A stretch of 64,000 bases of DNA from contig CM034140.1 of the NCBI GenBank assembly GCA_019914995.1, positions 7,362,026 through 7,426,025 on the forward strand, in the 5' to 3' direction. The notes below the pieces were generated by a model, which saw only the letters and a program-made list of their open reading frames with translations, searched no databases and was not told the origin of the DNA. This DNA comes from Acanthochlamys bracteata (taxonomy: Eukaryota; Streptophyta; Magnoliopsida; Pandanales; Velloziaceae). Position numbers and translations under genes: made by a program. The stretch's first letter is position 1. Each line of letters starts with the position of its first letter. Shown piece after piece: positions 1 to 10,949 of the stretch.

Positions 1-90
1 AGTCACTTACTGAAATCCCGCAGCTTCTCATAGTTTATATGATACTTTGGATTTTGATTGATACATATATATACATTCCTTTGTACGTAG

Positions 91-1591
91 TGCCTGAGGT
101 CCTCACTCCTTGGTGAATCTCTGCGAACTGGAATGAAGTCATCAAGGACTTCCAACAGAGCAGCAGCAAGCAATTCTTCGTTGCTCACAAAGTGTGAGAT
201 CGGCGACAGTCTGGTCAGTTACTACTACCTTGTGGAGCTCGAAAACATGGAAAATTTTTCCATCTAATCTAATGCGAATAATTAATTTGAACTGTTATAG
301 GAAGAGTTCTTGACAAAGGCAACACCAGACAAAAACCTTGTAAGGCTGCTCATGTCAATGGGAGAAGCTCTCAGGACAATCTCATTCAAGGTGAGGACGG
401 CTTCTTGCGGAGGAACTGCTTGCGTCAACACTTTCGGTGACGAACAACTTGCGGTCGATTTACTTGCCAACAAGCTCCTTTTCGAGGTCAGTCGATAGAT
501 ATTTTCTCCTCGGCCCAGCTCAAATCAATCCGTAAAGATACAATTTTGTAAGATGTCTTCCACAGGCTCTGCAGTACTCACATGTGTGCAAATATGCTTG
601 CTCGGAGGAAGTCCCTGAGCTTCAGGACATGGGAGGCCCAGTTGAAGGAGGTTTCAGTGTGGCATTTGATCCGCTTGATGGTTCCAGCATTGTCGACACC
701 AACTTCACAGTCGGTACAATCTTCGGTGTTTGGCCTGGTGATAAACTGACTGGAGTTACTGGAAGGGACCAAGTCGCTGCAGCTATGGGGATCTACGGTC
801 CACGAACTACCTACGTTATCGCGCTCAAAGATTGCCCTGGAACTCATGAATTCCTTCTCTTGGACGAGGGTTAGCCTCTATTATATATGCAATCACTAGA
901 TTCTAGAATTCCATAATACGTACGTCAGGAGCTAGCAGATCGATTTGATCACTACCTGGAAATTTTACAGGTAAATGGCAGCATGTAAAAGACACGACAT
1001 CGATCGGTGAAGGGAAGATGTTCTCTCCTGGAAATCTGAGAGCCACATTCGATAACCCGAACTACGACAAGGTGCTGCAATTTAATCTTAGATCATACAT
1101 AACATTGCGAAAGTGAACGTGCCTGTTCTGATAAATTCGAATTGTTGCAGTTGATCAACTTCTACGTAAGCGAGAAGTACACACTTCGATACACTGGAGG
1201 AATGGTTCCAGATGTGAATCAGGTTGGCATACACGTTTTCAACTCCCTACTCATTTAAAGAAAAATCAGAATTTTGAACGAATTTTGTTGAACGTGTGCA
1301 TATATATAGATCATAGTGAAAGAAAAGGGAGTCTTCACCAACGTTACGTCTCCGACTTCAAAAGCGAAGCTGAGGCTGCTGTTCGAAGTAGCTCCTCTCG
1401 GCTTCCTCGTTGAGAAAGCGGGAGGGTACAGCAGCGACGGAACGCAGTCTGTTCTTGACAAGGTGATCAACAGCCTCGACGAGCGGACTCAAGTAGCTTA
1501 TGGATCCAAGAATGAGATCATCCGCTTTGAGGAGACTCTATATGGTTCCTCAAGGCTCAAGGCTGGAACACCTGTTGGTGCTGCTGCCTAA
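91..1591 (+). CDS. SBPASE: Sedoheptulose-1,7-bisphosphatase, chloroplastic (5' partial)
   Basis: Calvin-cycle enzyme that removes the C1 phosphate of sedoheptulose-1,7-bisphosphate in the chloroplast stroma. Six exons join in frame: 91-213, 301-486, 566-869, 971-1071, 1151-1222, 1310-1591 (355 codons plus TAA). All introns fit GT-AG. The translation carries the sugar-bisphosphatase metal/substrate motif DPLDGSS, the CGGTAC stretch whose two cysteines form the thioredoxin-regulated disulfide in SBPase, and the conserved end [11 protein letters not shown]. FBPase lacks this exact cysteine arrangement, so SBPase is preferred. The first visible exon (LLGESLRT...TKCEIGDSL) matches the join between transit peptide and mature protein. 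Exon 1, with the start codon and most of the transit peptide, lies upstream of the window. No damage seen. Confidence 0.95.
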
Positions 1592-2830
1592 GAAGCAATA
1601 GTAATCTCTGTCATATTTTGTTCATTCCTCATGCCTCAAGGCAGCTGGCGCACCTGTAGTATTGAGTACTTCCAAAGATTGATCATCTCCCAATGCATGT
1701 CTTTCCCATGGACATTAGTTTCCTGTGAAATTTTCTAATTTTCGTTGTTACTACATATCGGATGAAAACAAACGAATTGAATTTGAATTTGGTCCAGCAT
1801 TGAAATTGCATATCCAACTATAAGCATGGTTATGAACTTTAAAGATAGTAAAAGAAAATTGGAGTACTTCAAGCATGCCATCATGTCCCAACTGAAAGAA
1901 AGAAAGAAAGATGTATAAACGTATAATATGTTTGATGAGTGAGGGTTCAATCTAATTACTAAATAAAATCTGAAAAATATGGGATTGTCTTTTTAGCTAA
2001 AGTTAAGTAATAACTCTTCTCTTCAGCATCAGGAAGTAGATAAAAGCCTCCAGATGACATACTTCCTCCTCATTCGCCGTGTTGTTAGATCAATCATAAT
2101 CAGGATCGCTACCTACCTCAAGGGCGTTCTCAGATGTCTAGCTTAAAGCCGTCCTAGCGACTGGAACGCACTTGGCAAGTGAAGCCTGAGCTCCTCAATT
2201 CTCAACTTTGCTAATGATATTTTTCATATCATTGGTAACCAGGTAGAGCTGGCTGGAAACCTTTTTTTTTTTGGGTGTATATACCTTGTGGTGTTATAAA
2301 GTAGAGGAAAAAAACTTTAGGTGTAACGAATGACACTTTTCCTACTTCCTACTTTGCGGCAAAGGATGATATTGTTGTGTCACTCAAAAGTATGGAAGTA
2401 TGAGCATGCTTTTTGGTATAGTATCAAATAATGCAACCAATCTATACTGAATTAAGTTACATATAATCCATTATTGGGGTAACCAAATAATATTTGAAAT
2501 GAAATATAGAAACTTTTCTACATCTAAAAGTGAAAAGAACTTTACATATGAAGAAGAATCTTAAATTTACTTGTACCAAAATAGTAGTGATTGGAAGGCA
2601 CGCTGGTGGTAAAAGCTTAAGTCACAAGCATGGATTTGTAAAAGCTTCAGAGAAGGGAAAGCGTTCTCACCATCCCATATGCTGCATTGTTGTTTTAGAT
2701 GTTCCAGCTTCAATGCCCTCGAGCAACAGAATTAATGGATCTCCTCCTTCCACTAAACCACCAGAAGATTAATCAAATGTGTGGCAACAATTTTCAAAAG
2801 TGCTCTCGGAGAATTGCCATCTACTCTTGC
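1592..2830. other. Intergenic, no gene seen
   Basis: This stretch holds the SBPase 3' UTR and then spacer DNA. Short open frames near 2.5-2.95 kb lack recognisable domains or convincing splice structure. The next gene converges from the other strand, so both 3' ends share this spacer. Confidence 0.6.
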
Positions 2831-4345
2831 TTAGTTGTTTTGTCTCACTTCAATGCCCTCGATGATGAGTCCAGACTTCACGTAGGACACATCCACTTCT
2901 TTCAAGCGCATAATCGCCCGCCCTTCCTTCCTTTCGTCAATAAAGAACTCTCCTAGTTTAATCTCTGCCCATCCATCAACCCCACTCTGCTGCTGCTGGT
3001 CCCAAACCTCTTGGAGGGAGACCTGGCACTCCACAACGTGAGTAGCAGTAGTGACTGATGCACTTTGATATTCAAGACCGCGTGCTTTTTGCGTCAGCCT
3101 AAAGACAAGATAAGCCACATAGGTTGTGTTCTCGGATAGACTTCGGCAATCCAACGAAGCGCTGATGTCTAGCCAGTACACTTCCAACAGCTCTGCGACC
3201 TCAGTGAATCTGTAGGAATGGACATTCAACATGTTTGTTGTATTATATCCTCTTGAAACTTGAAGGTACGCACTGTGGGAGTTGTAATTTTTCGTTTAAC
3301 CCTGAACTTGTGATTATTAATTAATTATATATAGATCTTACCTTGAATCTGCTCTTGGTGGCCATATCCAGTACCGGTTGTCACCACCATGCTCAATAGA
3401 GAGCTTTCTTGCGCGTATCATGCCGTCAAAAGTGGAGGAGCAGTCAATTGGTTGCTCTTGAACAGCTGCTCGAGGCGGGTTCGTCCCCTGGCTATTGATG
3501 TGAATATCTCTTTCCTTGAGAAGGGTCTCGACATTTGCGAGCAGAACATCTCCTTCCTTGAGAAGAGTCTCGACTTTTGGGAGCAGATTGGTTGATGCTA
3601 TGCTGATCCGCACATAATCAAAGGAGAAAGTGCTCTTGAGCTGGAGATGGCGGTTGTTAAGTTGTGTAGTTTCTTCAAGTGTTCTTTGGACCTTCTCGTG
3701 CCAATGGTCAACTTCTCTCGGAAAGACACGCCCTGTGCCCATTAGAGTGATATCATTGTTGACAATCTGCAAGCGCTCGGAGACATTTTGGAGAGCCTCG
3801 ATTTTGGAGTTGAGACGGCCGAGATATGGTCTCAAAAACTTTGCAGTGGCGTTTACTAGCCAGATGATTGCGCCGGTTGCTACCGTGGTCATCGCTGTTG
3901 TTACCACAGCGATTGCCCAGTCAAAAAACCCCGAACTAAGTTGGTTCTTGATGGCTTGTGTGGTGGTTGGTTGGGAGGGAGGATGAAGAACTGGTGGAGT
4001 TGATGGAGGTGGTGGGCAGGCTGGTTTCTGAAGTTTTCGGCCTGACGTAGCCTTCGGGTGGTGAACTGACGGAGGACTTGGTGGGTGAGCAGAGGGAGGA
4101 CTTGGTGGGTGAACGGACGGAGCTTTCGGCGGGTGATGATAATGGCCTGATGGGGGGTATGGCTTCCCATTAGGTGGCCTAGGATGTGGTTTTGCTCCGG
4201 CACCGGTGAGACAGTTATTGGAGCAGGCGGAGGAAGAAGGAGGGTTAGTGGCTAGTTGCAGAATGAGAATGGCAAAAAGTAGCTTCCCCATGGTGGAAGC
4301 AGAGGATGAACAGTCTGTTGATGCCAAAAGAGTTGATCGATCCAC
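2831..4345 (-). CDS. PP2-domain protein with proline-rich and membrane segments
   Basis: Two exons on the minus strand, 4345-3342 and 3209-2831, joined at GTAAGA...CCTACAG, give about 460 residues. Order seen: a hydrophobic signal-like stretch at 20-40 (MGKLLFAILILQ), an extensin-like Pro/His/Ser-rich region at 52-126, a membrane segment at about 141-166, a charged helical region at 175-285 with the near-repeat KVETLLKEGD / NVETLLKERD, then the phloem-protein-2 (Nictaba-like lectin) domain from NRYWIWPPR at 323 to the end. The PP2 part has the usual AELLEVYWLDI, W-EIKLGEFF and GLIIEGIEVR blocks. PP2 proteins bind chitin-type glycans. Here the architecture suggests anchoring in a membrane or wall contact, which is inference. 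The start could be the second methionine (4291), which puts the signal peptide at the N-terminus. The middle region recalls the coiled coil of RPS5-like NLRs, but no NB-ARC domain is present. Confidence 0.8.
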
Positions 4346-4879
4346 CAGTAGCTAGAAGATGAAGTAGAACGACATGAACAACAAGAAGAGGTAATTGTAC
4401 AGCCTTGCTCTTCAATACCTTTCCTCATCCCTGTATGGTTTTGACCTTTCCCAGATCTGAAGATAAAGAAATTAACAATTGCAAGCACACACTGTTTAAT
4501 TAACTACCACCTGGATATTTTCTTTGCATACATTGTTGACATGCTGGGTTTTTAATACATCATTGTTTTTTTCTGGATTTCTTTTCTTTTTATTTAAGTG
4601 ATCATGCGGAGGACTTCCTATATTATCAGTATTTAAAGAAAAAGCTTCCAACTTGCAAAATGGAGATAATCAAACATAAAAACCTCCAGAGTTGAAGTAC
4701 GAGCCGATTATAGAATAACAACGTTCCGCTCTAGACATTATTATGGCAGTTTTCTTTTTCTGATCATGAAATGAAAGCAAGCATTGGCCATGCGAAAATG
4801 GTTATATTTACATTGTGAAGGAAGTATTGTAAGATGAGAGAAAGAGCATGTTGTTGATGTCTGTGGCTTTTGCTCTCTA

Positions 4880-5600
4880 GTTAATGAACTATGCAAAACT
4901 AAGAGATCAGATGACGCATTATGGGTTTACGATGAGATGGTCAGTCATGGATGCAAGCCGAACTCTCATTTTCCTAATGTCTTGATAAATGGCTTCTCCA
5001 AAGCATCTAAAATCAGCCAAGTCGCTTAATTTGTTTGACGAGATTGTTAAGAATGCTCGCAGTCCGACTGTTGCAACATACAACACCCTTATAAATGGCT
5101 TGTGCAAAGCAGAAAGATTTTCACGAAGCCTCATGTTTAGCAAAGGAAATGATCGACAAAGGTCTCAAGCCTGACATTGTGACATACAGCTCCTTGGTGG
5201 ATGGTATTTTGTCTAGACAATAAGCTCACTCTTGCCTTAGACATATCAAACCAAGTTCTTAGAAAAGGTGTAGGAGCTGATGTCGTTATGCACAACATAT
5301 TAGTTCAGGATTGGTGCATATGAATTGCTCCCCTTACTTAGTGACATATAACACACTTCTAGACGGACTATATAAGAGTGGAGATAATGAAAGGGCTTCT
5401 GAGTTGTGGAATGAGATGCTGGGATCTGATTAGAATGAGATATACTAATAATATCCTATAACATAGCACTCAAAGAGCTATATTCTTTCAACCAAATCAC
5501 CCAGGCAGTCAGGCAGCAGAGTTACTCCAATGATGCGTTAAGCTGTGGTCTCACTCCTACTACTATCACATGGAATATACCGAAGAGGCTATAATCAGCA
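4880..5600 (+). pseudogene. Broken pentatricopeptide-repeat (PPR) gene copy
   Basis: Pieces of consecutive 35-residue PPR units can be read across changing frames: ALWVYDEMVSHGCKPN, VLINGFSKASKI, LFDEIVKNARSPTVATYNTL, INGLCKAE, MIDKGLKPDIVTYSSLVDG, LVTYNTLLDGLYKSG-like and CGLTPTTITWNI. The phase changes several times (for example near 5025 and 5120-5130) and stops are common, so no long frame survives. This is typical of a dead P-type PPR gene, a family that normally acts in organelle RNA processing. No start codon region or target peptide is visible, so it is also 5' truncated. PPR genes rarely carry introns, so the mode of copying cannot be told. Confidence 0.8.
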
Positions 5601-5919
5601 ATGCCCTTGTTTTGACATGAATGAGAGGGAATTCTTCTAATTGGTGGCTAACCTCAACATTTTTGCCTGTGACAACATTATTCATGCCTATTTCTTCTGC
5701 GTACATGGTGAGCAATTTCTTTATGGATTGGTTCTGTAATCCCAAATCTAAAAGATTCCAGCCAAAGATGCTAATGGGATTATTACACAATCCAACAATA
5801 GCAGAGATATGTTTATTCAAGAAAAAATTTAACTGGTGATGCTAACAAGTAAGGATGTTATATACAAATAATCTTAACGAGTTGAAAAACTTGCGAGACA
5901 TGTAAAGTACATACATACT

Positions 5920-6791
5920 TTATGCTCCTTTGGATCCTTTACCATTGTCTTTATCATCAGTTGTTGTTGACTGGTTCTGCAGGCCCTTCTCATAGATGAC
6001 TTGAGCAAGCAAGCCTGCTAGTATTAACGCCAAAGCTCCAACTTTGCCCCAGTCTACTTCGGGGAACGATGTCACAGCATTTGCAATGGTGACAGCTAGC
6101 AAGAACATCAGTGCAAGGTATATATTTCTCCGGATTTTGAAACCCGTGTTTCTTATGGTAACCTCCTTGATCTTCTGAGCTTCAACTTTAGCTTCTGCAT
6201 TAGCCTTCGGTGATTTTGTACGAAGGTTCTTGAAAAAGAGACCCTCATTCCGGTCCCTCTCGATCTTCTCTTCAAAATCCCTCAGAATTTGTTCGTTTTT
6301 CTCGATTTCCTGCTTGTTCATTTCTGCACTTTCTTCAAACGCATCCATCTGGTTGTCCAAGTTCTCCATTATCTGCCAACTAAAAGTCAAAGTGTTACTA
6401 CTTCAAGAAAGAAAGTTACTACCATTTTTGTTTTTTCTCTTTTTAGATGAAGTGGAGGTACAACAGAGACCCTTGATTCTGCTTCATCAAGCCCTTTAAG
6501 GGCATCTTCTCCAATCCTATCGAATTCTGCATTGGCCTCCTCACCAAACTTAGTCAGATTCGCAGAGCGCTCGTCTAAGAAGTTGGTGATGCGGACCTTC
6601 TGTGCTTGAAGCAATGCAATCTGTGCGAGAAGCTCTTGCTTGCGCCTATCTCCCTGCGATGGTGAGGATGAACCTTCCTTGTAACTATCCTTGCTGAAAA
6701 AACTAACAAATCTTCTGCTTCTGCGCAAGTCTCTTGAACTAAAGAACGCTGTAGCAGGAAGAAATATCTGTGTTGCTTTGAGTGTGTTCAT
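5920..6791 (-). CDS. Conserved plastid-type coiled-coil membrane protein, function unknown
   Basis: Two exons, 6791-6471 and 6372-5920, joined at AGG|GTCTCT...GGCAG|ATA, give about 257 residues. The first ~45 residues are Ser/Arg-rich and poor in acids, like a chloroplast transit peptide. Residues ~50-170 are charged and helical (LLAQIALLQAQKVRITNFL, EEANAEFDRIGEDALKGLDEA, then ENLDNQMDAFEES), suggesting a long coiled coil. Two hydrophobic segments follow (IYLALMFLLAVTIANAV and VGALALILAGLLAQVIY), then a short polar tail. The pattern recalls a small family of plant proteins annotated as plastid inner-envelope or thylakoid proteins of unknown role, but I cannot give a symbol. No disruption seen. 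Confidence 0.75.
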
Positions 6792-7218
6792 ATTTTTCTC
6801 GCTTCTAGGGAAGAAAGAGCTACTACCTCATGTTCACCGGTAAGTTGTAATGGATATTCTTTAGATGGAATAGACAGATATTTTATCTTCTTCAAAATTT
6901 AAGAAATTATCGCCTTTATTTTTCTGGTGCGGTGGACTATTCTGCCCTTGTTGTTGCTTATAAGCAATGGTATCTATGGACCTGTGTTGAATTGTACTCC
7001 TTTTGATCGATGCTTCTTGTATGTATTGTATTCTGGAAAAGAACAGCTACCAAATTGTATCTGGAACTGTGTGTACATAAATAAGGTATCAGATTGATCC
7101 AAGATTTTCTCCGAAAAGAAGACATAAAAACACACAATTCATGAAACATCCTTCAACTATTATTATGCCTTTACAATAACTTTGGGTACTCCTATGAACA
7201 TCTTCTATAGGTTAAGAT

Positions 7219-9369
7219 TTATGTTGGTCTCTTGTAGGTGTACCAGTTTGCAATACCCAGGTACACAAAAAAATTGAGCACGCTGAGTATTGCAAGCAAC
7301 CAAAAGAAGTAATCAAGATGGCCTTGGTTCAAATTATCTGGAATCCATCCAAGCGTTCCGTTCTTCGTCGTGATACTTGTGACAATGGTGACAAGCAGGG
7401 TGCTTAGATAATTCCCAAGAGCGACAGTAGTCAAAGACAGAGCCGAGCACAAGCTTCTCATGGCATCTGGTGCCTGATCATAGAAGAATTCCAGTTGCCC
7501 TATGAATGTGAAAACCTCTGCAGCACCGATGAGGAAGTACTGAGGTATTTGCCAGAATATGGACATGGGAACATAATCATCAGAGTTGTACAGGTTGTGC
7601 CTCTTCACAACATTGAGCCTAGCAATCTCCAAAATTCCAGCAGCCACCATTGCAAAGATGGATATAACAAGACCGACCCCCATCCTCGTTAGCTGAGTGA
7701 ACCCTCGCTCGTTACCAGTGAGGTGTCGAGCCACAGGAACGATCATGCGATCGTAAATGGGTACCCACACAATGACGCTAATGGTGTCAAAGATGGAGAG
7801 AGAAGCTGCAGGGATCTTGAACCTAGGACCCATGTGGGGATCGAGAGTGTCGCCTTGGAGGACAAACATGGTGCTCATCTGGCTGTACACAGTGGCGAAG
7901 ATTATACCACTGGCCCATATAGGAAGAAGCCGGATGATGCTCTTCAATTCCTCCACTTGTGTGATGCTGCAGAGTCTCCATGGGTCAACTGAATCTTTAA
8001 TCTGGTCTTCTGGAGTTTCCACAGCTGCCTTGTCAAGGAACCTTGGTGGGGGAAAAAAATAAGTAACTTGCAGTAAAGTGCTTCTAACTTAACCTGTGAA
8101 GTTGATAGTTTTGGCAACTAGCTCAAGCAAAAATAATCCATGAACAAGTTGACAACATACTATACCCAAAGACTAATATAATCGGAAAAAACGAAACACA
8201 AAAAGTGGGTTGTCAATAAATACTGCTACTGCAGAAATTGACATGTCACAAAAATTATATAGACAATGAAACGTGTGATAATAAAAGTTGGTTGCTTACT
8301 TGAATTGGTTAGTGTGCTCAAGCTTACGGCTACCTTCGATGGCAGACTCCTTTTCTGCAACCTCATAAAGAAGTGACTTGTCAGTGGGAACACTCACTCT
8401 ATGTTTCCTGATCGATGCTACAATAACCTGAGCAATACGTGTAAGAGGGCTTCCTCCAGGTTTCTGGTGTCTATACAACCGTGTGCCGAAGAAAAAGCTC
8501 ATTACTGCAATAGCCATCACCACTGCTGGAATCCCAAAACCCCAACCCCATCCAACATTAGTCTGAATCCACACCAGCACAGAAGAAGCAATTAAGGCGC
8601 CAATGTTAATTGAAAAGTAGAACCAGTTAAAGAAAGAGGACTTGCTCTTCTTCTCTTTCTCATCATTCTCATCAAACTGGTCTGCTCCGAAAGAAGAGAC
8701 GCATGGTTTGATTCCACCTGTACCAAGCGCAATGAGATAGAGAGCTACAAAGAACACTGTGCTCTGTGCGCTAGTTGGATCGCAGACACCATTGACACAT
8801 GAAGGTTTTAGTCCTTTAACGGATGCTGTCATAGTTAATAATGTCAATCCCTGCAAAAAATCGGATATCAGCAAAACGTAGACTATGCAAATCAACCTCA
8901 TAAAAGACAAACCATGCAAACTCAACTTACAAATATATACACTATCATGAAGCTTGCAATTATCCAATATCTTCCAAAATAGGCATCAGCTAGGAAAGCT
9001 CCCAGCAATGGCATAATATAGCATGTTCCTGACCAATTAGTAACATTATTCGCAGCAGTCGAGTTCCCTTGGTGAAGGCGATTTTTCATATAGTTCACAA
9101 GGTTGGTGCTCATCCCGTAGTATGCTAACCTTTCACAGCACTCGTTCGCTACATAATCCACAAGGGTACCACAAAAAAATAAAAGATTAAATCAAATTGA
9201 AGAGAAATTCTATAATTGCAATGGTGGACATGGTTATGGATCAACAAAGTAGAAATTTACCGAGAATGTAAGGGACGGTACGCCAGTTTCCTGTGTCTTT
9301 CTTTACAGCAGGATTTCCACGGAAGTCCACGGTCCCATCTTTTGTGTATCCATCATCAACATCCTCCAT
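7219..9369 (-). CDS. NPF8.1: NRT1/PTR family (NPF8) di/tripeptide transporter
   Basis: Proton-coupled importer of di- and tripeptides, a 12-helix MFS protein. Four coding exons, 9369-9261, 9148-8931, 8850-8300 and 8041-7219, splice in frame to 566 residues, the usual NPF length. Visible marks: the N-terminal [13 protein letters not shown] block, the ExxER proton-coupling motif as ECCER at about residues 39-43, [44 protein letters not shown], and [20 protein letters not shown] near the C-terminus. By recollection it is closest to Arabidopsis PTR1 (NPF8.1) and PTR5 (NPF8.2). The exact ortholog is uncertain, and nitrate transport is less likely for this subgroup. The gene appears intact and carries a 5'-UTR intron. 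Confidence 0.93.
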
Positions 9370-10200
9370 GATTCTGAACACAAAATAGTTAACTGTGACT
9401 ACTCGCCTACACGCGGAGTTATTCTTCAGATTATATACTGAAACTGTACAAAGAACCATTAACGCATAAAGATTCAATTCCATCAATGCATGATGCAATT
9501 CAACAATGCCTCAATAGTCAAATAAGCAACAGATTCATTGAACTTAACGGGAAAAGACAATGTTTCGTTTCGAACACCACTGTCCATCAAGAGGGAAATT
9601 AGTAAATTTTATAGTCACTCTAATTTTTAAATTACTCTCGAGAAATCAGATCACAGTTTTGGATATAATAAAAACGAATTTTCCAAACGTACAAAGCTAC
9701 AAATTTCCCCAGCATCCCACATACATACATACACACACTGAAGAAAAAATAATAATAACTCAAAATCAATTGAAAAACTAATCTTACCGTTATCGTTGCT
9801 GTTATTGTACAGGAAAAGAAACGATTTCTCGATAGAAACTCAGATAACTCACATAAAAAACAAAAAGAATCAGTTCTATTCATTCACTTTATGAGCTGTA
9901 ATCATGATTGGGCAGGAATAAACAAAAGAAAGAAATTTTCAATCTGAACTTCATGTAATCCACATTTAAAAAAACAGCTTTTCTATCTAAAAATAGCAAA
10001 CCAAGATATTAAAAAGAAAGATAATATCAATAAATAAAAGATTCAACCAGAAACTTACTTCTCAATCGATCGAAATCTCAATTTCAATCTGAACAAAGAA
10101 TGACCGAAAGATTTTTCTTTCTTTCTTTTTTGTTGGCGGGGGGAAAAATTAGATGGAAAATTGTTTTCAAGAAAGAAGTTAAAAGAGAGTAATAAAGAGT
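9370..10200 (-). promoter_or_regulatory. 5' leader of the NPF8 gene with a leader intron
   Basis: Just upstream of the ATG the minus strand reads TTGTGTTCAG|AATC, a good acceptor. At 10059/10058 it reads GAGAA|GTAAGT, a near-perfect donor. This predicts an intron of about 685 bp (10058-9374) wholly in the 5' UTR. The transcript start would lie somewhere upstream of about 10090. Leader introns often raise expression in plants; no regulatory motif is claimed here. Confidence 0.55.
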
Positions 10201-10841
10201 GACACGATTCTCAAGATCAGGACAGATTCATTCGGATCGTATCTAATTTTATATACAGAAGTTTGCACTATAGACCCTTTAATACCAAAATTATACAAAA
10301 ACGAGGTCCTGCTACCTCACATCCCTAAAAATTAGAAGAAATTTCGGAAGTCTCTTAATTATACTTGACAGATTATTAAGTGATAATGAATGAGGGACTG
10401 AATTTGCTAAAGTCTATCATACTTTACTTGACAAAAAAATAAGCAAATAAGTACAATAAAGTGGCTACATACTGCAAAGCATTTATTTTTATCACGTAAT
10501 CCAGGTCAGATTCATTTTACAATATCAAGCGCCAAAAATCTCTTTTAAATTTAATTTTCATGTCATTATCTTCGGAAATCTCTAGAAGAAAAAGATGAGC
10601 CCAATAATGATAAGTCCAAAATCATCAGGACCTACTATATTAAAAAAACGTTGATTTTTCGTAGAAAAAAAATCTAAAATATAACGTTGATGACCATCAT
10701 CAAGATAGATTAAAAAAAAATTACGGCTCTCGTTTCACTAATTAATTAGTCATTAAATCATAATCAAGTAAAAGAAAATTATAACTCTTAACAGTCTATG
10801 TTTTTCTTCTAACAAAAACCATAAAATGTTAGTCAATCACA

Positions 10842-10949
10842 ATCACTAGTATGAGTATGAACTAATAAGGTTTTGAAAAGAATAAGAAAAAATTTCTTTT
10901 GCTTCAAGTGTTTGCTTATTGACTAATAAACTTTGTTCATACTAGTGAT
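10842..10949. repeat. Short inverted-repeat (foldback) segment
   Basis: ATCACTAGTATGA at 10842-10854 is matched exactly by its reverse complement at 10937-10949, with about 80 bp between. It may be a tiny foldback transposon remnant. The arms are only 13 bp, so chance or a regulatory palindrome cannot be excluded. Confidence 0.4.

Noticed and set aside
3-188. Minus-strand open frame of 61 codons at the window start
   Set aside because: It is the antisense of the SBPase exon 91-213 and the preceding intron. The plus strand gives the conserved protein.
2530-2956. Plus-strand frames downstream of SBPase
   Set aside because: No domain. The right part is antisense to the PP2 exon and the rest is low-complexity spacer.
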